From Ignavibacteria bacterium (GTDB lineage Bacteria > Bacteroidota > Ignavibacteria > UBA10030 > SZUA-254): a stretch of DNA of 64,000 bases. Position numbers and translations under genes: made by a program. The number at the start of each line of letters is the position of its first letter. The first letter of the stretch is position 1. Below are positions 37,401 to 43,634 of this stretch, piece after piece. The stretch covers positions 1 to 64,000 of the forward strand of contig JACOSY010000020.1 of NCBI GenBank assembly GCA_016178595.1, in the 5' to 3' direction. Under the pieces are notes generated by a model that searched no databases, had not been told where the DNA came from, and was given only the letters and a program-made list of their open reading frames with translations.

Positions 37401-37696
37401 GATTGAAGGCTGTCGAGGAAGAGCTGATCCAGGTGAAGATCAAGAGCAGTCAGGACGCGCTCAACTATCCGATCAAGCTGAACGATAAACTTGCCGGCGT
37501 GCTCGGAGTAGTCTCAAGCGCCGATACGCGCCCGACACAGCAATCGTATGACGTCTACAATGAGCTTGCCAGTCGGGTAGATGCGCAGCTTGAGAAGTAC
37601 AAGAAAATTCTCGAAACCGATCTTGCGGCATTCAACGAGACGGTGAAAAAGCTCGATATCCCGGCGGTAATCGTCAAGCCGGCAGAGAAGAAGTAA
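34496..37696 (+). CDS. Secreted VPS10/BNR-repeat beta-propeller protein
   Basis: About 1066 aa. ATG 34496 has AAAGGA nine bases upstream and starts a signal peptide (ISLLAICSLLFALSSPLRAQ). The bulk is two stacked propellers with many Asp-boxes (TVDGGSTW, SEDAGKSW, SKDGGKQW, STDGGDTW, SDDGGKTW, SKDGGKTW, SFDAGEHW), the sortilin/VPS10-type family often labelled 'glycosyl hydrolase'. HGRSFWILDD is the conserved block that closes it, and a beta domain and a helical, Lys-rich tail (residues ~910-1066) follow. It is periplasmic or secreted, and no catalytic residues are identifiable. The frame stays open upstream to 34274 through the repeat region, which is not part of the gene. Confidence 0.85.
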   Translation: MLALSRLSRTSHITHRISLLAICSLLFALSSPLRAQFQYDTTLYGKIQWREIGPYRAGRSVAVVGHKDQPYTFYFGATGGGIWKTVDGGSTWINVSDSSLKIGIVGALAWAESDPNVIYAGTGEACIRGNAMPGEGVYKSEDAGKSWKFIGLKDAQTISKIRVHPKDESLVYVAALGHPFGPNKDRGIYRSKDGGKQWKKILFKNDSTGAVDLAMDPNNPRILYAAMWQAYRSPWSMSSGGAGSGLWKSTDGGDTWVDLSKNKGLPQGVKGKIGIAVSPAKPDRVWASVEAEEGGLFLSDDGGKTWSKMTDDRRIRQRAWYYSHVYADPKNSDGVYILNVQFFKSADAGRTLTNISVPHGDNHDFWIDPNNPQRMIEGNDGGATVTYNGGQTWTPEDIPTAQFYHVALDNDFPYNVYGAQQDNSTVRIPSRTTGFGIGERDWFSVGGGESGYVTPDPRDPNIVYAGSYDGYLTRYDRRTDQEQDISPWPDNPMGAGAKDTKYRFQWTYPIVVSKHDHSVLYVTANVVFKTTNEGMNWEVISPDLTRNDTSKLGSSGGPITKDNTSVEYYGTIFTFSESAVDRNVLWAGSDDGLIHVSKDGGKTWTNVTPKGLPAWTMMSIIDASPHDAGTAYLAANRYKLDDFHPYIYKTIDYGKTWKKIVGGIPEYEFTHVVREDPNKKGLLYAGTERGIYVSFDAGEHWQSLRLNLPIAPVHDLAIQAREKDLVAATHGRSFWILDDLTPLYQMSDSVARATAFLFRPRESYRIGGFSFDRPGLALGKNPPNGAVVYYCFKNKPGEKDSVKLEFLDETGKLIKSFAHREEKKDAKDDSAPAQQDEGPNVPADSGMNRFVWDMRYPDATKVPGAILWGGSLQGPTAIPGSYQVRLVYGKKSRTQSFEVKKDPRLKTTLEDLKEQFDFSMKIRDKISAAHDAINAIRDIRSQTGDLVKRLEKNPLQDSVKNTAKKLNDGLKAVEEELIQVKIKSSQDALNYPIKLNDKLAGVLGVVSSADTRPTQQSYDVYNELASRVDAQLEKYKKILETDLAAFNETVKKLDIPAVIVKPAEKK

Positions 37697-37719
37697 GAGT
37701 CAAATGAAAAGAGGAATTC

Positions 37720-38178
37720 ATGAAGATATTCATTAGCCATTCCACGAGGGATCATCACCTTGTTGATGCACTTAGGTCTATATCTGCGAGCTTAGGCATT
37801 GAGCCATTTATTGCTGAGCACACTCTTGATCTGCAAAATACTGTTACCCAAAAGATTGAGAACATGATTGAGCAATCAGACCTTGTGCTCGTTGCTCTGG
37901 CACGCGAAGGGTTCAATTCCAATTTTGTGCAGCAAGAAATAGGATACGCGCGAGGAAAGAAACCGATGCTGATATTGGTTGAACGAGGATGTGAAAACAG
38001 GGTTTCTGGTTTTATTTTCGGCTCTGATTTTATCTTAGTTGACCCCTGGAATCTCACAGATGCTCTTTCCAGAATTAGAATAGTTCTAACATCATTCAAG
38101 CAAAGAAAAGAACAGCAAAACGCTGTAGGCAAACTATTGCTACTTGGACTTGCAATACTCTTCTTTTCATCCAAATAA
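37720..38178 (+). CDS. TIR-domain protein with C-terminal membrane anchor
   Basis: 152 aa. KIFISHSTRDHHLVDALRSI is the TIR box 1, PFIAEHTL a box-2-like turn, and SNFVQQEIGYARGKKPMLILV holds S-x-F-x-x-x-E, matching the S-x-x-W-x-x-x-E region that carries the catalytic glutamate of NAD-cleaving TIRs, with Phe for Trp. Residues 137-149 (VGKLLLLGLAILFF) form a short hydrophobic tail anchor. Bacterial TIR proteins commonly serve in anti-phage or toxin systems, and the role here is inferred. AGAGGA precedes the ATG. The gene begins 23 bp after the large propeller and is followed 19 bp later by a winged-helix-like gene. Confidence 0.82.
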   Translation: MKIFISHSTRDHHLVDALRSISASLGIEPFIAEHTLDLQNTVTQKIENMIEQSDLVLVALAREGFNSNFVQQEIGYARGKKPMLILVERGCENRVSGFIFGSDFILVDPWNLTDALSRIRIVLTSFKQRKEQQNAVGKLLLLGLAILFFSSK

Positions 38179-38197
38179 GAACGGAGGCACTGAGACC

Positions 38198-38524
38198 ATG
38201 AGTAGCTCTGAAAAAGATTATGTCATAGTTCCAATCGACCTCTTTAAGAATTCCAAACCGGTTGACATCCGAGTATATTGTGAACTGGATTTGTTGTTCG
38301 GAAGCAATAAAGGCATCGACTACATTCCCCACGATGCTGAATTTGCAGCGATATGTGATCTCTCGGTAGAAGCTTTAAAAGAATCTCTTATTCGTTTGAA
38401 CGAACTGGGATGGTTGGAGCTGATTGGTGATGATGAGTCGCAATTTATTCGAAGAATTGTTGACTTTCGCTCTATTTCGATTACTATCCAGGATGTAATA
38501 GTTGGTGGGAAGAAGAAGATGTAA
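38198..38524 (+). CDS. Small winged-helix-like protein
   Basis: 108 aa; ATG 38198 with ACGGAGG upstream. VDIRVYCELDLLFGSNKGIDYIPHDAEFAAICDLSVEALKESLIRLNELGWLELI looks like the helix-turn-helix and wing of the HTH_36/replisome-organiser type (recognition helix SVEALKESLIRLNELG). The end is basic (GGKKKM). It probably binds DNA and forms a pair with the TIR gene 19 bp upstream, perhaps as its regulator. Confidence 0.65.
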   Translation: MSSSEKDYVIVPIDLFKNSKPVDIRVYCELDLLFGSNKGIDYIPHDAEFAAICDLSVEALKESLIRLNELGWLELIGDDESQFIRRIVDFRSISITIQDVIVGGKKKM

Positions 38525-38591
38525 GCCGACAAGTAGTATCTTCTTTTGAGTCTTCAACATTCTAGGTGTTAGTTGTTCAGAAAAAGGAATC

Positions 38592-38671
38592 GGTAGGACG
38601 GGTCTCCTGACCCGTCCATCTTTTTGATATTTTTTAGAACAGTTTGGACAGGATAGGAATCCTGTCCTACC
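38592..38671. repeat. Palindromic module M, diverged copy
   Basis: GGTAGGACGGGTCTCCTGACCCGTCC...GGACAGGATAGGAATCCTGTCCTACC. Outer arms and the second half match module M at 14333, while the first half carries a different hairpin. It lies 22 bp upstream of the nitrilase start. Confidence 0.7.
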
Positions 38672-38693
38672 GGACGACATCGAAAGGAAATAC

Positions 38694-39479
38694 ATGCGCG
38701 TAGCCGTCGTACAAACGAATCCGGCATTTGGCGATGTTGAACGAAATGTAAAGGGTGCGATCGCACTCATCGAAAGCGCCAACGCCGATCTCTATGTTTT
38801 GCCGGAGCTTTTCAATACAGGCTATAACTTCGTTGATGCGCAAGAGGTCAAGAAGCTCGCCGAGCCTGCGGATGGATATTCATTCAACCGGCTTTCGCCC
38901 GTTGCTCGCAAGAAGAACTGTACCATCGTCTACGGTTTTGCAGAGCAGGCAGATCGGTTGTACAATTCCGCCGCACTCATCGGGCCGGATGGTCTCTGTG
39001 GCGTCTACCGGAAGGTGCATCTCTATTATAGAGAGAATCTCTTCTTCGCTCCCGGCAATCTTGGATTTCCCGTCTTCGATCTTCCGTTCGGTCGCGTAGG
39101 AATAATGATCTGCTTCGATTGGATTTACCCGGAAAGCGCACGCACGCTTGCACTTGCTGGTGCAGAGATCATTCTCCATCCATCGAATCTTGTCCTTCCG
39201 CATTGTCCCGACGCGATGGTCACTCGCTGTCTGGAGAATCGCGTCTATGCTGCAACGGCAAACAGGATCGGCAGAGAGAATCGCGGCGGCATCGATCTTT
39301 CCTACATCGGCAAAAGTGAAATCGTCTCGCCGCGCGGTGAGATTCTCACTCGCCTCAGTGCAGACGAAACTGGTGTCGGAGTTGTCGATATCGACCTCAC
39401 TGAAGCGCGCAACAAACATCTCAATGAGTACAATGACGTGCTCGCCGGCCGCCGAACAGAGTATTACCGTCTTGCCTGA
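38694..39479 (+). CDS. Carbon-nitrogen hydrolase (nitrilase superfamily)
   Basis: 261 aa, cytoplasmic. The catalytic triad regions are all present: Glu38 in LPELFNTGY, Lys in YRKVHLYYRE near residue 108, and Cys in GIMICFDWIYPE near residue 142. It would hydrolyse an amide or nitrile. The family includes omega-amidase, N-carbamoylputrescine amidase and similar enzymes, and the exact substrate cannot be told. The ATG is preceded by GAAAGGAAATAC. Confidence 0.92.
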   Translation: MRVAVVQTNPAFGDVERNVKGAIALIESANADLYVLPELFNTGYNFVDAQEVKKLAEPADGYSFNRLSPVARKKNCTIVYGFAEQADRLYNSAALIGPDGLCGVYRKVHLYYRENLFFAPGNLGFPVFDLPFGRVGIMICFDWIYPESARTLALAGAEIILHPSNLVLPHCPDAMVTRCLENRVYAATANRIGRENRGGIDLSYIGKSEIVSPRGEILTRLSADETGVGVVDIDLTEARNKHLNEYNDVLAGRRTEYYRLA

Positions 39480-39488
39480 GGGAATCAC

Positions 39489-39517
39489 TTGACTTTCAGT
39501 TATATCTTTTGTAGCAT
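39489..39517 (+). promoter_or_regulatory. Predicted promoter
   Basis: TTGACT at 39489 and TAGCAT at 39512 with a 17-bp spacer, about 50 bp before the membrane-protein gene at 39572. Confidence 0.45.
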
Positions 39518-39571
39518 AATGCGCTTTGCAGCTAATTCACGGTTCTGCAACTACTTCCGTAAGGAGGGAAT

Positions 39572-40015
39572 ATGGGCAAGAAGCTTTGGATTGGGTTCAT
39601 AGCGGTCTATGTCGTCATGTGCGTGACGAACATGATTATCCACATGGGACTGCTCAACACACTGTATCACACCGAGGCAGTCGCGCGCATTATGCGCCCG
39701 GAATCCGATGGCACGGTGTGGATCTACTTCGTCACCTCGGCGATCATATCATTTTTCTTTACGCTGATTTTCGCCAAGGGCCGTGAAGGGAAAGGGATTG
39801 CCGAGGGAGTTCGCTACGGACTCTACGTCGGACTGCTGATGGCGACTCCTATGGCGTACAATTCGTACGCTTCCTACCCGATTCCGTACTCGCTGGCGCT
39901 GCAGTGGTTCATCTACGGGATGATCCAGTACATCATTCTTGGCGTCGTCGTTGCGATGGTGTATGGAAACTCTTCTTCTGCAAGGACGATGCAGGCAGGA
40001 GCAACATCAGCCTGA
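39572..40015 (+). CDS. Small four-helix membrane protein, conserved unknown
   Basis: 147 aa with four predicted transmembrane helices (residues ~5-27, 50-68, 80-97, 108-130). A strong ribosome-binding site (TAAGGAGGGAAT) precedes the ATG. I recognise no family with certainty. A polar face with N-x-x-x-H (TNMIIHMGLL) and YNSYASYPIPYSL is visible. Monocistronic: it has its own promoter at 39489 and a terminator at 40036. Confidence 0.75.
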   Translation: MGKKLWIGFIAVYVVMCVTNMIIHMGLLNTLYHTEAVARIMRPESDGTVWIYFVTSAIISFFFTLIFAKGREGKGIAEGVRYGLYVGLLMATPMAYNSYASYPIPYSLALQWFIYGMIQYIILGVVVAMVYGNSSSARTMQAGATSA

Positions 40016-40035
40016 GATATCAAAAGAATTATCCG

Positions 40036-40075
40036 AGGCGTTCTCGCTGCGAAAGTGAGAACGCCTTTTTATTTT
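40036..40075 (+). terminator. Intrinsic terminator
   Basis: The stem AGGCGTTCTC/GAGAACGCCT has an 11-base interior and is followed by TTTTTATTTT. It ends the small membrane-protein transcript. Confidence 0.88.
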
Positions 40076-40101
40076 GAGAACAGCCGTCCGTTCTGTACAT
40101 T
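40074..40101 (+). promoter_or_regulatory. Possible near-leaderless promoter of the GT4 gene
   Basis: TTGAGA (40074) and TACATT (40096) are spaced 16 bp. TACATT ends eight bases before the ATG at 40110, and no Shine-Dalgarno sequence precedes that ATG. Confidence 0.3.
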
Positions 40102-40109
40102 GATGGGCA

Positions 40110-41237
40110 ATGGATTTGAAACCGTTCACCATACTCCTGACGAACTCCACCGATATTTACGCCGGCGGCGAATTCTACGTCTACTCGCTTGCCAGAGAAC
40201 TGCAAGCACGCGGCCATGACGTACTCGTTGCGTGCAAATCCGGCAATCTTCTTCGTGAGAAATGTGAGCAAGCGGGTGTGCGGATATTCCCTGTCGATTT
40301 TCCTCCACAGGGGAAATTGATGAGGCATGTCAATATCCTCCGAAGGCTCATGAAAGATCGTTCGATCGAGATTGTTCATACGAACACAAACTACGACCGT
40401 ACCGCAGGAGCTTTTGCCGCCAGGCTCGAGGGGAAAGCACACATCACCAACGTGCACAGTTTCCATTCCCTCAGGCACAACGTCACGCACTGGCTGCGAA
40501 ACAGATGGGCAACGGACCATTTCATCGTCGATGGCGTTTGCGTGAAAGAGCTTCTCGCGAAGGAGGATGGAATTCCCGCTTCCAGGATTTCTGTCATATA
40601 TCTTGGCGTTGATCCGGTGGAGATGAGACGAGATGAACTTCTCCGGCAGAAGGTACGGCAGGAATTCGGTTTCACCGACGAGGAAGTTGTGGTCGGAAAT
40701 GTTGCCAGGCTTGTACCTTTCAAGGGGCACGAATATCTCCTGCAAGCCTTTGCCGCGTGTGCCTCGAACTTTTTCCACGCACGTCTCCTCCTTGTCGGTG
40801 ATGGCGAGCTTTATGAGAAGCTTACGGACCTTGCCGCAGTACTGGGCGTTCAAGATCGCGTAATGTTTGCAGGATTCCGGGATGACTTGCAGGCCGTATA
40901 CTCGGCGTTCGATCTCTACGTTCACCCTTCTATCGAAGGAGGAGGAGAGACGTTTCCCTTTGCCGTCCTGCAGGCTCTCTCACAAGAGCTTCCCATTCTG
41001 GTCACACGCGTCGGCGATGTTGCGGAGATGGTTGAGGAAGGAGTGAACGGTTTCGTCGTGCCGGATCGCGATCACAAGGCACTCATGGAGAAACTTGAGA
41101 TGCTTCTTCGGGATCAAAGCGTGCGGCGAGGAATGGGTGAGCGAAGCCGTCACTATCTCCTGCGTCGATTCACTACGCAAAACATGGTGGACGCCGTGGA
41201 AAATATTTATACCCGCATTCTTCAACGCAGGCATTAG
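40110..41237 (+). CDS. Glycosyltransferase family 4
   Basis: 375 aa. GT-B fold: an N-terminal half with DIYAGGEFYVYSLARELQARGHDV and a C-terminal nucleotide-sugar half with VGNVARLVPFKGHEYLLQAF and PSIEGGGETFPFAVLQALSQELPILVTRVG, which holds the E-x7-E-like retaining motif. It likely transfers a sugar to LPS, a capsule or another envelope glycan. It lies upstream of the signalling cluster, 118 bp before the first phosphatase. Confidence 0.9.
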   Translation: MDLKPFTILLTNSTDIYAGGEFYVYSLARELQARGHDVLVACKSGNLLREKCEQAGVRIFPVDFPPQGKLMRHVNILRRLMKDRSIEIVHTNTNYDRTAGAFAARLEGKAHITNVHSFHSLRHNVTHWLRNRWATDHFIVDGVCVKELLAKEDGIPASRISVIYLGVDPVEMRRDELLRQKVRQEFGFTDEEVVVGNVARLVPFKGHEYLLQAFAACASNFFHARLLLVGDGELYEKLTDLAAVLGVQDRVMFAGFRDDLQAVYSAFDLYVHPSIEGGGETFPFAVLQALSQELPILVTRVGDVAEMVEEGVNGFVVPDRDHKALMEKLEMLLRDQSVRRGMGERSRHYLLRRFTTQNMVDAVENIYTRILQRRH

Positions 41238-41355
41238 CGTTTTCCACGGCGAGAGCATCAGAGCAGAAAGAGGTTGAGTTTTGCATCGCTATTCGATACA
41301 TTATCCCATCAACTGAATCAACAGGCTTACATTTCCCCACATTTTCGCTGTCACT

Positions 41356-42639
41356 ATGGAACAACTCGCGCTTCTTCAGGAAGAAAACCAACGTCTCCGC
41401 AAGGCAGTTGATGAGCTCTCGATTCTCAATGATTTGGCGCGGGTGATCAGCTCGACGATGAACCTCGATGCCGTCATCGAGAGCGTCGTGAAGCGGTCGG
41501 TCCGGGCTATTCATGGTCAGCAAGGAATGATTACGCTTGTCGATGAACAGGCTCCTACCGAAATGAAAACACTCATTCGTGCACAAGATTCGACATCCGA
41601 CCAGCAGCAATTCCATCTCAATCAGAACGTCCTCGGCTGGATGCTCATCAACAAGAAGCCGCTTATCTCGAACGATTTGAAATCCGATCCACGATTTTCC
41701 GGCGTTCGAGCCGAAGGAGACTTTCGCTCGCTTCTCTGCGTTCCGCTTCTCGTGAAGAACCGGTTGATCGGACTCTTAGCTGTTTTCAACAAGGCGGGCG
41801 GCGGCGAATTCAGTGAGGATGACAAACGACTTCTCTCCATTATTGCCGCGCAGTCCGGTCAGATTCTCGAAAATGCACGCCTCTATGAGCAGGAGAAATC
41901 GCTCATTATTATGCAGGAGGAAGTCAAGCTTGCTTCCAAGATTCAGCTTGAGCTTCTCCCGAAACAATCGCCTTCCGTTCCGGGGTATGAAATTGCAGGG
42001 AAAAGTATTCCGGCACAGATGGTGGGCGGTGATTATTTCGATTTCATTCCCATCGATGAACGGCAGCTTGCAATCAGCTTGGGCGATGTTTCGGGAAAGG
42101 GATTGCCCGCCTCGCTGCTCATGGCGAATCTCCAGGCAACACTTCGCGGACAAACGCTCGTCAATACGTCTGCGAAAGAATGCATCACAAAATCCAATAA
42201 GCTCCTGCATCAAAGCACGAGCAGCGAGAAATTTGTGACGCTCTTTTACAGCATCTTGAATTACGAAACGCACCAGCTCCAATATTCCAACGCGGGCCAT
42301 GATCCGCCGTTTCTTCTGTCGGAAGGGAAAAATCCGGTGCGCCTCAGGATGGGCGGTATCGTGTTGAGCATCATGGAGGGTCTCCCGTACGACGAAGAAA
42401 CCGTTTCTCTGCAACCGGGCGATCTTCTCCTGATTTATTCCGACGGCATCCCGGAAGCGATGAATGCCACGAAGGAACAATTCGGAGAGGAACGACTGTG
42501 CGAGCTGTTGATCAAGAACCGCACGCGTCCGGCAGTCGAGCTGATCGATACGGTTGTCACTGCCGTGAAGGATCACGCGGGATCGTACCCGCAATCCGAC
42601 GACATAACGCTTATAGTTGTAAAGCGGAATCCGTTGTGA
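41356..42639 (+). CDS. GAF-domain PP2C/SpoIIE-type phosphatase
   Basis: 427 aa. A short coiled coil (1-20), a GAF domain (about 20-180) and a linker helix are followed by a SpoIIE/RsbU-type phosphatase (about 205-427). The metal-binding aspartates appear in GGDYFDF, LGDVSGKGLPASLLMA, YSDGIPEAMN and PQSDDITLIVV. It would dephosphorylate a serine on a partner protein such as an anti-anti-sigma factor or a substrate of the neighbouring kinases. The phosphatase half is strikingly similar to the one at 49579. Confidence 0.92.
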   Translation: MEQLALLQEENQRLRKAVDELSILNDLARVISSTMNLDAVIESVVKRSVRAIHGQQGMITLVDEQAPTEMKTLIRAQDSTSDQQQFHLNQNVLGWMLINKKPLISNDLKSDPRFSGVRAEGDFRSLLCVPLLVKNRLIGLLAVFNKAGGGEFSEDDKRLLSIIAAQSGQILENARLYEQEKSLIIMQEEVKLASKIQLELLPKQSPSVPGYEIAGKSIPAQMVGGDYFDFIPIDERQLAISLGDVSGKGLPASLLMANLQATLRGQTLVNTSAKECITKSNKLLHQSTSSEKFVTLFYSILNYETHQLQYSNAGHDPPFLLSEGKNPVRLRMGGIVLSIMEGLPYDEETVSLQPGDLLLIYSDGIPEAMNATKEQFGEERLCELLIKNRTRPAVELIDTVVTAVKDHAGSYPQSDDITLIVVKRNPL

Positions 42640-42770
42640 GCGGATTCCTCCGCCTCTGATGCATTTTCGTGCGGTGAAGAGAATACAACTGTTCCAAGCC
42701 ATCTCACCTGCGTTCTCCCGAAGTGCAGTGAGAAAAAGAAACGTGGTAGAGAAAGAAGGAGGGTACCGAC

Positions 42771-43529
42771 ATGTACATGCGTTTTGTTCACGTAAAGATC
42801 AAGCCGGAAGTAATGTTCGATCTCAGTCGATTGTACGATGAAAAAGTCATACCGGTTCTCCATAACACGCCGGGATGTCTCTACGCGATTCTTAGTCAGG
42901 GCGTTCACCACAACGATGAGTGTATCTCCATGACCTTGTGGGAAACCCCGCAGCATGCCGAGGCGTATGAGCGCAGCGGTGTGTTTCGCGCACTCCTCCA
43001 GGAGGCCGAGCCCTATCTTGCAGACGCATCGGAGTGGAAGATTCATCTCTCCAACGACCTCACGCTCCGGTACGAACCTGTGCGGGAGGAGCCGGTTGTG
43101 GATACGTACGCGATCTCTTCACAGAAGAACGATGAATTCCTTTCACGGAAGCAGGCAGGCGGTTTGTATGTCCGCATCGTTTCCCCCCAGCTTCGTGAAG
43201 GGAAGCTTGAAGAGTTCAAGAAACTTTACACCGAAGAGCTTCTTCCGCGATTGCGCACCATGCACGGATGCCGCTATGCAGCGATCATCGAAAATGTGCA
43301 GGAGCCGGAAAAAATTATTTCCATCAGCATCTGGGATAGCAAGCAGGACGCCGACGCGTACGAAATCAACGGCATGTTCGACGAGCTGACGAACAAAGTC
43401 AGGCATACGTTTTCCGAAATCTATCAATGGAAGATGCAGCTTGAGCGAGAGACGGGACGACAAGTGGTGACGAGCGAGGAGATGACGGTGGAAGGATACA
43501 GCATCGTTACGGGGAAGAGTTTTGTGTGA
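42771..43529 (+). CDS. Tandem antibiotic-biosynthesis-monooxygenase-like (ABM) protein
   Basis: 252 aa with two ferredoxin-like ABM domains. The first (3-90) includes GCLYAILSQGVHHNDECISMTLWETPQHAEAYE, and the second (130-225) includes GCRYAAIIENVQEPEKIISISIWDSKQDADAYE. The 'I-S-[IM]-[ST]-[IL]-W-[ED]' core is duplicated. ABM folds act as small monooxygenases, haem-degrading enzymes or sensors; catalytic residues cannot be identified. Set between a phosphatase and a kinase, a ligand-sensing role is possible. AAGGAGGGTACCGAC precedes the ATG. Confidence 0.8.
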   Translation: MYMRFVHVKIKPEVMFDLSRLYDEKVIPVLHNTPGCLYAILSQGVHHNDECISMTLWETPQHAEAYERSGVFRALLQEAEPYLADASEWKIHLSNDLTLRYEPVREEPVVDTYAISSQKNDEFLSRKQAGGLYVRIVSPQLREGKLEEFKKLYTEELLPRLRTMHGCRYAAIIENVQEPEKIISISIWDSKQDADAYEINGMFDELTNKVRHTFSEIYQWKMQLERETGRQVVTSEEMTVEGYSIVTGKSFV

Positions 43530-43547
43530 AATGAACAGAAGCAAACC

Positions 43548-43618
43548 CTCACCCTATAATCCCTCTCCCACTGGGAGAGGGATATCACGACGAAGTCGGG
43601 ACAGGGAGAGGGTCAACT
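43548..43618. repeat. CCCTCTCCC-type palindromic repeat
   Basis: CCCTCTCCCACTGGGAGAGGG, then GGGACAGGGAGAGGGT, with related copies near 30987 and 34139. It fills the gap between the ABM gene and the first kinase. Confidence 0.6.
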
Positions 43619-43634
43619 GTAAGAGTAACGAGAA

